A stretch of DNA of 64,000 nucleotides from Mycobacterium sp. 852002-50816_SCH5313054-b (GTDB lineage: Bacteria; Actinomycetota; Actinomycetes; Mycobacteriales; Mycobacteriaceae). How positions within the stretch are numbered: position 1 is the first letter of the stretch; each line of letters opens with the position of its first letter. The notes below the pieces were generated by a model that was not told the DNA's origin, did not search any database, and worked only from the letters and a program-made list of their open reading frames with translations. Made by a program: the position numbers and the translations under genes. Positions 18,157 through 26,811 of this stretch are shown here, piece by piece. Location: assembly GCF_001667185.1 (NCBI RefSeq), contig NZ_LZIC01000068.1, positions 1-64,000 of the forward strand, written 5' to 3'.

Positions 18157-19014
18157 CTACCTCAGGTCGGCGGCGACGCGCTCCAACGCGGCGAGGTGGT
18201 CGTCGACGGTCGCCAGACCGGCGCTCATGGTGTTCACCGAGAGGTGAGTGGCCCCGGCGGCCCCCCAGGCGGCGATGTCGGCGGCGGCCTTATCGGGGTC
18301 GCCGGCCCAGCTGACCCGCCCCTCCATCCCGAGCCCGTCGACGTCGCGGCCCGCGGCCGCCGCTGCTCCCTCCACCTGCGAACGCGCGTAGTCGAGTCCT
18401 GGACCGGGCTCCATCATCGGGAACCAGCCGTCGCCGAGCCGTCCTGCGCGTTCGTAGGCGCGGTCGGAAGCGGCGCCGAACCACACCGGGATCGGCCGCT
18501 GGATGGGCATCGGGGCCAGGCCGGCAGCGCTCACCGTGTGGTACTTCCCGTCGAAGGTGACCGAGCGTTCGGTCCACAGCTTGCGCATGACCTCCACCTG
18601 CTCCTCGGAGCGCTTGCCACGGTTGCTGAACTTCTCGCCCAGCGCCTCGTACTCGACGGCGTTCCACCCCAACCCGATACCGAGCCGAAATCGCCCGTTG
18701 GTAAGCAGATCGACCTCGGCGGCCTGCTTGGCCACCAACACCGACTGGCGCTGCGGCAGGATGATGACGCCGGTGACCAGCTCGAGCGAGGTGACCGCGG
18801 CCAGGTAGCCGAACATCACGAACGGCTCATGGAATGTGGTGTCGATGTCGTAGGGGCCCTGCCAGCCCTTGTGCACCTTCGGGTCGGCGCCCACGACGTG
18901 GTCGTAGGCCAGGATGTGGGTGAAGCCCAGTTCCTCGACGCGCTGCCCGTAGGCACGCACGACTGCGGGGTCTCCACCAAGCTCGGTCTGCGGGAACACC
19001 ACACCAATGCGCAT
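18157..19014 (-). CDS. LLM-class F420-dependent oxidoreductase
   Basis: This 285-residue protein has the luciferase-like TIM barrel. It begins MRIGVVFPQTELGGDP (start at 19014) and carries LLTNGRFRLGIGLGWNAVEYEALG, the family's flavin-binding stretch, plus PIPVWFGAASDRAYERAGRLGDGW. Mycobacterial members typically use coenzyme F420. The substrate is unknown. It stands alone on the minus strand between two plus-strand operons. Confidence 0.88.
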   Translation of the reverse strand: MRIGVVFPQTELGGDPAVVRAYGQRVEELGFTHILAYDHVVGADPKVHKGWQGPYDIDTTFHEPFVMFGYLAAVTSLELVTGVIILPQRQSVLVAKQAAEVDLLTNGRFRLGIGLGWNAVEYEALGEKFSNRGKRSEEQVEVMRKLWTERSVTFDGKYHTVSAAGLAPMPIQRPIPVWFGAASDRAYERAGRLGDGWFPMMEPGPGLDYARSQVEGAAAAAGRDVDGLGMEGRVSWAGDPDKAAADIAAWGAAGATHLSVNTMSAGLATVDDHLAALERVAADLR

Positions 19015-19263
19015 TGAGCGTGCAACCGAGTCACGCCCCGATTGCTTCCGCGCCACGCAATCAACCCAGTAAACACGCGTTCACAGCGAACTGCCAGGGA
19101 ACCCGGTACCGCCGGTACGCATGACCGGGCGGAGGTGTGGGTACCCGGCCGTTTGGACGGTCGCGAAGTTGGCGGCCTGCGTTCCGCCCTTGGATCGACC
19201 GCTCCCGCAATTCGAATAAGGGGAGGCCGACGGCGCACGGCCCGTCGGCGGGAGGAGCATCTG

Positions 19264-20229
19264 ATGCCCGAGGTCCAACTTCACCACGAGGGACATCCGA
19301 AGTACCGCCGGATGGTCCGTTTCGACTGGTCGGAAACGCCGCTGCACTGGGTGCCCGGCGACCCGTTCTCGACCCACATGATCAATGTCCTGCACCTGCT
19401 GCTGCCCGAGGGGGAGCGGCATTTCATCAAGGCGGTCCTCGAAGCGTCGTCGCTGGTCGATGACCCGGAGCTGGAGGCGGCGATCAAGCCGTTCATCCAG
19501 CAGGAGTCCTGGCACGCGTGGGCGCACCAGGTGGTGCTCGACCACCTCGCCGAGCAGGGCATCGACACCAAGCCGTACACCGATCGGCTCGGGAGGCTGT
19601 TGTCGATCACGTTGGGCGACCCGCCCAAGTGGTTTCCGCCGGCCATGAAGCGGTGGTGGCTGTATCGGCGGCTGGCCGATGTGGCCGCGCTGGAGCATTA
19701 CACGGCGATGCTGGGCCAGTGGGTGCTGACGAACCGCGGCCTGGATTACGCCAAGGCCGACCCCATGATGCTCGATCTGTTGCGCTGGCACGGCGCCGAG
19801 GAGGTCGAGCACCGCTCGCTGGTGTATGACGTCTACCAGCACGTGTCCGGGAGCTACTCGATTCGGGCGTTCTCGATGCTGTTCGTCTCGCCGCTGTTCA
19901 TCGGCTGGTGGGTCGCGGGTGCGCGTTATCTGATGGCCCAAGACCCGACCACCGATCAAAAGTGGCGCTGGCGGGACTGGCTGGCGGCCGCTCGCGAGTA
20001 CCGGATACCGGGCCCGTGGAAGCTCCTCGTGACGACGCCCGTCCGGTACATGCGGCCCAGCCATCATCCGAACGACGAGGGGTCCACCCAGATGGCGGTC
20101 GACTACCTGAACTATTCGCCGGTGGCGAAAGCCGCCCGCGAGCGAGCGGGGTCGAAAGAGAAGTCACCGGATCAAACTCGAGGGATCGAGACTTCCCGCA
20201 ACGGCGCACGAAAGGCGGAGGTTCGATGA
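19264..20229 (+). CDS. Predicted metal-dependent hydrolase (Metal_hydrol / PF10118-like)
   Basis: This 321-residue protein has several His/Glu helices of ferritin-like spacing: QQESWHAWAHQVVLDH near residue 80, EHYTAM near 143 and WHGAEEVEHRSLVYDV near 178. The pattern suggests a di-metal centre, as in the predicted metal-dependent hydrolase family, although an oxygenase-type role is also possible. Its last codon overlaps the ATG of a ferredoxin gene, and a ferredoxin reductase follows. The operon therefore looks like a redox-driven enzyme with its own electron chain. The ATG at 19264 was chosen because it follows a GGAGGAGC ribosome site. Confidence 0.78.
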   Translation: MPEVQLHHEGHPKYRRMVRFDWSETPLHWVPGDPFSTHMINVLHLLLPEGERHFIKAVLEASSLVDDPELEAAIKPFIQQESWHAWAHQVVLDHLAEQGIDTKPYTDRLGRLLSITLGDPPKWFPPAMKRWWLYRRLADVAALEHYTAMLGQWVLTNRGLDYAKADPMMLDLLRWHGAEEVEHRSLVYDVYQHVSGSYSIRAFSMLFVSPLFIGWWVAGARYLMAQDPTTDQKWRWRDWLAAAREYRIPGPWKLLVTTPVRYMRPSHHPNDEGSTQMAVDYLNYSPVAKAARERAGSKEKSPDQTRGIETSRNGARKAEVR

Positions 20230-20414
20230 AGGTTTCGGTGGATCTGGACACCTGCGACGGCAACGGCGTCTGCATGAGCATCTGCCACGAGGTGTTCGAC
20301 GTACGAGAGGACGGGCTGCACGTGCTGCAGGAGGAGCCGTCCGAGGAGTTGCGCCAGCAGTTGATCGGCGCCGAGGTGTCGTGTCCCACCCAGGCGATCA
20401 CGGTGAAGGAGTGA
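20226..20414 (+). CDS. Ferredoxin (3Fe-4S/4Fe-4S, P450-type)
   Basis: This 62-residue ferredoxin has Cys10, Cys16, Cys20 and Cys53 in the pattern CDGNGVCMSIC...CPTQAI. This corresponds to the short actinobacterial ferredoxins that usually serve cytochromes P450 and bind a 3Fe-4S or 4Fe-4S cluster. The start ATG overlaps the stop of the hydrolase gene (ATGA), and the reductase starts four bases after its stop. Coupled translation of the three genes is likely. Confidence 0.9.
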   Translation: MKVSVDLDTCDGNGVCMSICHEVFDVREDGLHVLQEEPSEELRQQLIGAEVSCPTQAITVKE

Positions 20415-20418
20415 TCCG

Positions 20419-21633
20419 ATGCCGAGCCGTCAGCTAAGGGAGGTTGTCGTCGTCGGCGAGGGCGTGGCCGGGACACGTGCCGCCGAGGCCCTGCGCCAGG
20501 ATGGCTACGACGGGGGTCTCACGATCGTGGGCGCCGAGCGGCACGCCCCCTACCACCGGCCGCCGCTGTCCAAGAAACTGCTCACCGGCCAGGTGCACCG
20601 GGCCGGCGTCGACCTTGCGCCGCAATTCGACATGGATGCGCGGGTACTGCGCGGCGCGTCGGCGATCAAGCTGGATCTGTCGTCGCGCACGGTCCACCTG
20701 CGCGACGAAAGCCAGGATCTGGCACTGCAATTCGATGGGCTGGTGATCGCCAGCGGCGCGACGCCGCGCCAATGGCCGGGCGCTGCTGTCCCGGATGGGG
20801 TGCTGATGCTCCGCACCGTCGACGACTGCCTGGCCATCCGGGAACGACTCGGGTCGCGACCGCGAGTCGTCGTGGTCGGCGGCGGATTCATCGGCGCCGA
20901 GGTGGCGGCGAGCTGCCGGTCGACCGGGCTGGAGGTCGTGCTGATCGAGAAGGCAACAAGCCCGCTGCTGGCCGCTTTGGGCAAGGAGCTGGCGCCCCGC
21001 TGGGCCGATTTGCACCGTCAGCACGGCGTGGATGTGCGGGTCGGGGTGGGCGTCGACTCGTTCATCGGCAACGGTCGCGTGGAGGCGGTTCGGCTTACCG
21101 ATGGTTCGCGGATTCCGGCCGACGCCGTCATCGTCGGCCTGGGCGTCACCCCCGTGACCGACTGGCTGGACGGGTCGGGGTTGCGCGTGGACGACGGGGT
21201 GGTCTGCGACGGCACGGGCGCGGTGGAGGGCGAGACCGGGGACGCCGCCGTCGTCGCCGCCGGTGACGTCGCGCGCTGGTGGCACCCGCTCTACGAGCGG
21301 CACCTGCGCACCGAGCACTGGGATGACGCCGGGCGCCAGGGTGAGGCGGCGGCCAGGACGCTGTTGGCGGGCCCCGACCGGGCCGAGACCTACGACGAGC
21401 TGCCGTACTTCTGGTCCGATCAGTATGACGTCAAGGTGCAAATGCTCGGGGTGCCAACCGATTACGATGCGGTCGACATCGTCGAGGGCGATCCCGACGC
21501 GTGGGAGTTCCTCGCCGCGTACGGCAAGGGCGGCCGCACCATCGCGGTGCTGAGCACGATCCCGAATCGGGTGTACGCCTACCGCGACGCCATCGCCAAC
21601 CGCGCCGAGTTTCCGCCCAAGCGGCCGGAGTAG
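20419..21633 (+). CDS. FAD-dependent ferredoxin reductase
   Basis: This 404-residue pyridine-nucleotide-disulfide oxidoreductase is of the ferredoxin-reductase type. The N-terminal FAD motif VVVGEGVAGTRAAEAL and the NAD(P)H motif VVVVGGGFIGAEVAASC are seen, followed by the ATSG-like IASGATPR and a C-terminal reductase domain with YDELPYFWSDQYDVKVQ. It should pass electrons from NAD(P)H to the ferredoxin encoded just upstream. The first motif carries Glu in place of the usual second Gly-proximal residue, a minor variation. Confidence 0.92.
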   Translation: MPSRQLREVVVVGEGVAGTRAAEALRQDGYDGGLTIVGAERHAPYHRPPLSKKLLTGQVHRAGVDLAPQFDMDARVLRGASAIKLDLSSRTVHLRDESQDLALQFDGLVIASGATPRQWPGAAVPDGVLMLRTVDDCLAIRERLGSRPRVVVVGGGFIGAEVAASCRSTGLEVVLIEKATSPLLAALGKELAPRWADLHRQHGVDVRVGVGVDSFIGNGRVEAVRLTDGSRIPADAVIVGLGVTPVTDWLDGSGLRVDDGVVCDGTGAVEGETGDAAVVAAGDVARWWHPLYERHLRTEHWDDAGRQGEAAARTLLAGPDRAETYDELPYFWSDQYDVKVQMLGVPTDYDAVDIVEGDPDAWEFLAAYGKGGRTIAVLSTIPNRVYAYRDAIANRAEFPPKRPE

Positions 21634-21660
21634 CCGAGGCGGGCACTTCTCACGGTCGCA

Positions 21661-21735
21661 GCGTCGAAACTGCGACCAGAGCGCATATCGGCTCCCTTTG
21701 CGACGCTGAGCGCAGTTTCGAGGTGCTGAGCGCAG
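21661..21735. repeat. Intergenic inverted and direct repeat element
   Basis: Eleven bases TCGAAACTGCG (21664-21674) recur inverted as CGCAGTTTCGA (21711-21721). In addition GCTGAGCGCAG occurs twice, 20 bp apart (21705-21715 and 21725-21735). The element lies between the reductase and dehydrogenase genes. It may act as a terminator-like structure or be a dispersed mycobacterial intergenic repeat. Confidence 0.55.
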
Positions 21736-21778
21736 GCTCGATAGGTTGTGCCGCGAGCCGCCCGGCGATGATGGACGC

Positions 21779-22741
21779 GTGACGGTGAACAAGACCAACG
21801 CGGTGCTGCGGGTCGGCAACTTCGAGCCCACTTTTGCCGAGGAGCTGGCCCTGCGCTACGAAGCCCCATCGCTTCCCCACGGTCGGGAGCGCGCCCCGTT
21901 CCTGGCCGAGCGCGCGACCGACGTCCGCGTGGTGGTGACCTCCGGCCCGCCCGGCGTCGACGCCGACATCATCGGGGCGCTGCCCAACCTGGAGGCGATC
22001 ATCAACTACGGGGCGGGGGTGGACTCGATCGACCTGCACGCGGCCAAACGCCGCGGCATCGGCGTGAGCAACACCCCCGACGTGCTGTCGGACACCGTCG
22101 CGGATACGGCACTGGGCCTGATCCTCATGACGCTGCGCCGTTTTGGCGCCGCCGACCGCTACGTGCGGGCCGGGCGATGGGGGCGCGACGGCCGCTTTCC
22201 CTACGCCAGGGATGTCAGCGGCCTGCAGGTCGGGATCTTGGGATTGGGCCGGATCGGCTCGGCGATCGCGACCAGACTGCTCGGCTTCGACTGTGCCATC
22301 GCCTACCACAACCGCCACCCGGTCGAGGGTTGTCCGTACCGCTATGCGGAGTCGCCGGCGGAGCTGGCCGCGTCCGTGGATGTCCTGGTGGTCGCCACGA
22401 CGGGTGACCAGGGGACGCGCAAGCTGGTCGATCGCGCGGTCCTCGAGGCGTTGGGTCCCGAGGGCTACCTGATCAACATCGCGCGTGGCAGCGTCGTCGA
22501 CCAGGAGGCGCTGGTGGAGTTGCTCGCGGGGGGCGCGCTGGCCGGAGCGGGGCTGGACGTCTTCGTCGACGAACCTCAGGTCCCCGCCGAGCTGTTGGGT
22601 ATGGACAACGTGGTGTTGTTCCCGCACATCGGCAGCGCGACGGCGCGGACCCGTCGGGCAATGGCGTTGCTGGCGATCCGCAACCTCGACAATTACCTCG
22701 CCAACGGAGAACTGCTGACCCCGGTGTTGCCGCGTCGATGA
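21779..22741 (+). CDS. D-isomer-specific 2-hydroxyacid dehydrogenase
   Basis: This 320-residue protein has the D-2-hydroxyacid dehydrogenase fold. It shows the substrate-side segment INYGAGVDSIDLHAAKRRGI, the NAD motif VGILGLGRIGSAIA, the arginine loop NIARGSVVDQEAL, and DEPQVPAELLGMDNVVLFPHIGSAT with the catalytic Glu and His. It resembles glyoxylate/hydroxypyruvate reductases. The start is the GTG at 21779; a GTG at 21785 is also possible. It is separated from the ferredoxin operon by the repeat element. Confidence 0.9.
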   Translation: MTVNKTNAVLRVGNFEPTFAEELALRYEAPSLPHGRERAPFLAERATDVRVVVTSGPPGVDADIIGALPNLEAIINYGAGVDSIDLHAAKRRGIGVSNTPDVLSDTVADTALGLILMTLRRFGAADRYVRAGRWGRDGRFPYARDVSGLQVGILGLGRIGSAIATRLLGFDCAIAYHNRHPVEGCPYRYAESPAELAASVDVLVVATTGDQGTRKLVDRAVLEALGPEGYLINIARGSVVDQEALVELLAGGALAGAGLDVFVDEPQVPAELLGMDNVVLFPHIGSATARTRRAMALLAIRNLDNYLANGELLTPVLPRR

Positions 22742-22960
22742 CATCGTAGATTTCCGCCGAGTTTGCAGCCGAGCGGCTACGCCAGGCCATCGCTGCGGTT
22801 CCCTTCCCGGTCACCGCCAGCATCGGAACTTCCGGCGTCGCACTCGACACCTCAGCAGCCGACACACCTGCCACTATCCGGCGTTGGTTCGCCGGGCCGC
22901 GGGATAGCCGGTGGCACCGACCTGGGAATGGATAGGCCGCACGGTGGTGTTGGCAAGGCC

Positions 22961-23383
22961 ATGACTGACGGGATCGAGCTGAGCCCCACTGGCTGGGTGC
23001 GCGAACAGACCGAAGAAATCCTGAAGCAAGGTACGACCGACGGGGTCGAGATCCTCGACCGGCCGGTCGTCTTGGTGACGACCACGGGGGCGAAGTCCGG
23101 GAAGCGGCGGTACGTGCCGTTGATGCGCGTCGAGAAGGACGGTCGCTACGCCATGGTGGCGTCCAAGGGCGGCGCTCCGGCCCACCCCTCGTGGTACTTC
23201 AATGTCAAGGCCAACCCTGCGGTGACGGTGCAGGACGGCGACAAGGTGGTCTCTCTCACCGCGCGCGAACTGGATGGTGCTGAGCGGGAGCAGTGGTGGC
23301 GCCGGGCCGTCGAAGCCTTCCCGCCTTACGGCGAATATCAGACGAAGACGGCCAGGCAGATTCCGGTCTTCGTGCTCGAATAA
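22961..23383 (+). CDS. Deazaflavin (F420)-dependent nitroreductase family protein
   Basis: This 140-residue split-barrel protein is of the Ddn/F420H2-dependent quinone reductase family. The signature stretch VVLVTTTGAKSGKRRYVPLM and VASKGGAPAHPSWYFNVKANP are both present, and the C-terminus ends QIPVFVLE. Family members reduce quinones or activate nitroimidazoles with F420H2. The ATG at 22961 gives MTDGIELSPTGWVREQ, the normal N-terminus. The 220 bp upstream hold no other gene. Confidence 0.92.
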   Translation: MTDGIELSPTGWVREQTEEILKQGTTDGVEILDRPVVLVTTTGAKSGKRRYVPLMRVEKDGRYAMVASKGGAPAHPSWYFNVKANPAVTVQDGDKVVSLTARELDGAEREQWWRRAVEAFPPYGEYQTKTARQIPVFVLE

Positions 23384-23478
23384 CCGTTGCCGCGCCACCG
23401 CCTATAACCGACGTCACAGTCGGCGCAGGCGTGGCCCCTCGATGAAGGGGTATTCACGGCAGGCCGTGAGGACCCAGG

Positions 23479-24297
23479 ATGAGTGAGACGATTCAACGCC
23501 GGCTTGGCGAATACGACAGCCCGATCGAGGACCAGCTCGAGGACGCCTTCAGCAGGATGCTGAGCGAGGGCACCCAGCGTATGCACCGCACGTGGCGCGG
23601 TGTGCTGGTTACCGGCTTCTTCGGCGGCACCGACGTCGCGCTGGGCGTGCTTGCCTACCTGTCGGTGCTGCACGCCACCCACCAGCCGCTGCTGGCGGGT
23701 TTGGCGTTCTCGATCGGCTTCCTGGCGCTGCTGCTGGGCCACAGCGAGTTGTTCACGGAGGGCTTCCTGGTGCCCGTGGTCACCGTGGCCGCCAAGCGCG
23801 CCAGCCTCCTGCAGTTGCTCAGGCTATGGGGCGGCACACTGTTGGCCAACCTCGTCGGCGGCTGGGTGATCATGTGGCTGATCATGACGGCGCTTCCCCA
23901 GCTGCACGACCAGACGATCGAATCGGCCACCCACTTCGCCACGGCGCCGATGTCGGCCCAGACGCTGGCGCTGTCCGTCTTGGGCGGCATGGCGATCACG
24001 TTGATGACGCGGATGCAACAGGGCACCGAGTCGGTGCCCGGCAAGATCGCCGCCGCCGTCGCCGTGGCGTTCCTACTGGCCGGCCTGCAGCTGTTCCACT
24101 CGATCCTGGACTCGCTGCTGATTTTCGGCGCGCTCGTCACGGGCCGGGCGCCGTTCGGCTATCTCGACTGGCTGGGGTGGTTCACCTATACGGCGATCGG
24201 CAATGTCGTGGGCGGACTGGGTCTCGTGACGCTGCTGCGGCTGCTGCGCAGCAAGGACCGGCTGCAGGAAGAGCGCGCAGCCGTGGAGGCCTCATGA
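23479..24297 (+). CDS. Formate/nitrite transporter family channel
   Basis: This 272-residue protein has six or seven membrane helices in residues 40-255. It shows the FNT-type GFFGGTDVALGVLAYLS and LLLGHSELFTEGFLVPV segments, with GHSELFTE matching the conserved region near the pore. The N-terminal 35 residues are acidic and cytoplasmic. Members carry formate, nitrite or other small anions. It is followed at 24417 by the RsbW-like gene on the same strand. Confidence 0.85.
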   Translation: MSETIQRRLGEYDSPIEDQLEDAFSRMLSEGTQRMHRTWRGVLVTGFFGGTDVALGVLAYLSVLHATHQPLLAGLAFSIGFLALLLGHSELFTEGFLVPVVTVAAKRASLLQLLRLWGGTLLANLVGGWVIMWLIMTALPQLHDQTIESATHFATAPMSAQTLALSVLGGMAITLMTRMQQGTESVPGKIAAAVAVAFLLAGLQLFHSILDSLLIFGALVTGRAPFGYLDWLGWFTYTAIGNVVGGLGLVTLLRLLRSKDRLQEERAAVEAS

Positions 24298-24416
24298 TGG
24301 GGCAGTCCACCGCGAATCATGGTGCCGCATCCGAGATCTCAGCTGAGCGCAATCTGTGGCCGAAGCGATACACGGCCCGGGCTATCGACCGGGCGGCGAC
24401 TGGGTATGCGTAGTTC

Positions 24417-24875
24417 ATGACCGCCGATTCGCTGATGGTCGCCGCTCCGGTGCGGTTCGCCCGCGCCGGCGCAGCCGATGCCGTGACGGCAACCGAATGG
24501 CGTCGTGCACTGCGGGTTTGGTTGCGCGAGGCGACCGACGTGTCTGCAGATGTTCGCGACAACATCCTCCTGGGCGCCGGCGAAGCGCTCGCGAATTGCG
24601 TCGAACATGCATACCGCACGCATCACAGCGCCGGCACCATGGAACTCCAAGCCGGCTACGATCCCGCCGCGCGATCGATCAGCGTGTGCGTCAGGGACCG
24701 CGGAACGTGGCACCGGCCGTCGCCGAAGAAACCCAACGACCCTCGTGCGTCGCGCGGCATCATGTTGATGCACGCACTGGCCGATCACTGCACCATCAAC
24801 GCCCGCCCCGGCGGTACTACGGTGTGCCTGAACTACGCCGTCGACCCAATCGCCTTGGCAGACAACAACGTTTGA
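24417..24875 (+). CDS. RsbW-like ATP-binding anti-sigma factor kinase
   Basis: This 152-residue protein has the HATPase_c_2 (GHKL) fold. The N-box is ILLGAGEALANCVEHAYR near residue 52, and the G1-type stretch is VRDRGTWHRPSP near 92. RGIMLMHALADHCTI supplies the remaining nucleotide-binding residues. Such proteins phosphorylate anti-anti-sigma factors or bind sigma factors. No sigma factor or antagonist gene lies beside it, so its partner must be elsewhere. It converges with the secreted-protein gene at 24879. Confidence 0.85.
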   Translation: MTADSLMVAAPVRFARAGAADAVTATEWRRALRVWLREATDVSADVRDNILLGAGEALANCVEHAYRTHHSAGTMELQAGYDPAARSISVCVRDRGTWHRPSPKKPNDPRASRGIMLMHALADHCTINARPGGTTVCLNYAVDPIALADNNV

Positions 24876-24878
24876 CGC

Positions 24879-25121
24879 TTACATGCGGGGCGGCGGCAGT
24901 CCGGGCACCCACGCAGCTAAGCCCTCCCGGATTCCCCGGGCTATCTCGTCCCTGCGCTCCGCGCTGCCGGGCGGAGCCGTCTCTGGGCAGCCACAGCGCA
25001 GCGTGCCGAAGGGGTTCGGGTCGGCGCCCACTGCGTCGGGGTCGGCGTGCGCCGGCGCGGTTGCCGCCACACAGCAACCGGCGGCAACCGCAAAGCCGCC
25101 CAGCATTTTCGCGAGTGACAT
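24879..25121 (-). CDS. Small secreted protein
   Basis: This 80-residue protein starts at ATG 25121. A signal peptide (MSLAKMLGGFAVAAGCCVAAT with APAHA before the likely cleavage site) is followed by DPDAVGADPNPFGTLRCGC, a Cys-x-Cys pair, and a short amphipathic helix ending GLPPPRM. The mature protein of about 50 residues resembles the many small exported proteins of mycobacteria with no known role. Confidence 0.7.
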   Translation of the reverse strand: MSLAKMLGGFAVAAGCCVAATAPAHADPDAVGADPNPFGTLRCGCPETAPPGSAERRDEIARGIREGLAAWVPGLPPPRM

Positions 25122-25201
25122 CTGTGCGGCCCTTCGGTCGGCGCCCGATTGTGCTTGCATCTGGAATGACGCGGCCGAGTGCCGATTCGTTCCGCGTCAT
25201 C

Positions 25202-26569
25202 TCATGCCACGAAGGCGCGCTCCAGATCCTTCAGCGACGTCTCCAAATGACCGAGTAGCCGCTGCATGTGCGGGACGCTGCGACGGCAGCCCACCAGACC
25301 GAAGTCGAGGTTGTCGGCGTTGTTGGTCACGGTGATGTTGACCGCCTGCCCGTCGAGCGGGATCGACAGCGGGTAGTTTCCATCCAGCCGGGCCCCACGC
25401 CAGTACAACGGCTCGGCCGGCCCGGTCGAGACGTTCGAGATGACGACGTTGAACGGCGGCGAGGCCGTCGAGAGATATCCGGGAATCAGCCCGAAGAACA
25501 GCCCACCGATGTTGAACGCCGACAGGGCCAGCTGTTGCACCGGGGGCAGTTGCGCGAACACCTCTTTCGTGTCGCGGATCGACGAGCTGATGGTCTCCAG
25601 CCGCTGCGCCGGGTCGTCGAGGTCGGTCGCCAGGTTGCACAGGAACGTGCCGACCATGTTGCCGCCACGGTCATCGTCGTCCTTGCGGAGGTTGACCGGA
25701 ACCATCGCGGTCAGCGGAGCATCGGGCAAGGCGTTCTGCTCGACCAGGTAGGCGCGCAGCGCCCCGGCGGACATGGCGAGCACCACGTCGTTGACGGTGA
25801 CCCCGGCAGCCGACTTGACCGCCTTGATGCGGTCCAGCGCCCAGGACTGTGCGGCCACCCGTCGGGCACCGCCGATCCGCACGTTGAACATGCTGCGCGG
25901 CGCCCGGAACGGGAGGGTCAGTTGTTGTTCGAGCAGCGCGGCCCGCGCGAGCCGCACTGTTGACGGGGCCAACGCGAACGCGGACCCCGCGGTCCGGCCG
26001 GCCCGGTCAAGGAGCGACGGCCGTTTCTGGCGCCCGTGGCGTTTCCCGCTGTTCCTCGGCGGCAGGTCCCACGGAACGCGCACCTCGTCATCGTCGGGGT
26101 CTGAGGTAAACGCCCGTTGCACCAGCCGCAGCGCCGACACGCCGTCCATCAGGGAGTGGTGGTACTTCGTGTAGACGGCGTACCGCCCGTCCTGCAGTCC
26201 CTCGACGAGATGGGCTTCCCAGAGTGGGCGGTGACGGTCGAGCAGGCTGCCGTGCAGCCGCGAGGCCAGCTCCAGCAGGTCGCGGACCCGGCCCGGCTCG
26301 GGCAGCGCCGAGCGGCGGAGGTGGTAATCGAGCTCGACGTCCTTGTCGAGCGACCACGCGACGTTGGTGAGGCCGCCGAAGAACGCCGGGTGTTTGCGGA
26401 ACGTCGGTTGAACATCGGTGCACTCGAGCATCGCCTGGTAGGACTCGCGGACGAAGTGAGGACCGGCATCCGCCGGCGGCTGGAAGAGCTGCAGCGAGCC
26501 CACGTGCATCGGATGTTCGCGTGACTCGCCGATGAGAAACAGCGCATCCGTCGGCGATATCGGTTCCAT
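25202..26569 (-). CDS. WS/DGAT family acyltransferase (wax ester synthase / triacylglycerol synthase)
   Basis: This 455-residue protein has the catalytic motif HHSLMDG (residues about 136-142). The N-terminal segment MEPISPTDALFLIGESREHPMH and the later PLTAMVPVNLRKDDD and FNVVISNVSTGP are typical of mycobacterial Tgs proteins. These enzymes esterify diacylglycerol or alcohols with acyl-CoA to make storage lipids. The ATG at 26569 is preferred over the frame extension to 26584. It is transcribed divergently from the mycolic-acid methyltransferase gene. Confidence 0.93.
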   Translation of the reverse strand: MEPISPTDALFLIGESREHPMHVGSLQLFQPPADAGPHFVRESYQAMLECTDVQPTFRKHPAFFGGLTNVAWSLDKDVELDYHLRRSALPEPGRVRDLLELASRLHGSLLDRHRPLWEAHLVEGLQDGRYAVYTKYHHSLMDGVSALRLVQRAFTSDPDDDEVRVPWDLPPRNSGKRHGRQKRPSLLDRAGRTAGSAFALAPSTVRLARAALLEQQLTLPFRAPRSMFNVRIGGARRVAAQSWALDRIKAVKSAAGVTVNDVVLAMSAGALRAYLVEQNALPDAPLTAMVPVNLRKDDDDRGGNMVGTFLCNLATDLDDPAQRLETISSSIRDTKEVFAQLPPVQQLALSAFNIGGLFFGLIPGYLSTASPPFNVVISNVSTGPAEPLYWRGARLDGNYPLSIPLDGQAVNITVTNNADNLDFGLVGCRRSVPHMQRLLGHLETSLKDLERAFVA

Positions 26570-26811
26570 GGTCGGCCTCCCCATTCAGTCCATGCAGTCC
26601 GGCCGCACCGTCCAGCCGACACGGCTCCTCCCTTCAATTAGCCGCGGCGGGCGCCGCCCACACCTGAAAAACGTGTCGGCGCCGGATCCCGCATGCGAAG
26701 CGGACGATTCGTGGCCCGTCAGCCGGACGGATAGACTGGTGGCCCAGTAACTCGCGCGGTTGAGATCACACGCCGCTGAGACCAACAAAAGTCCACGTCA
26801 GGGGTTGTGCC

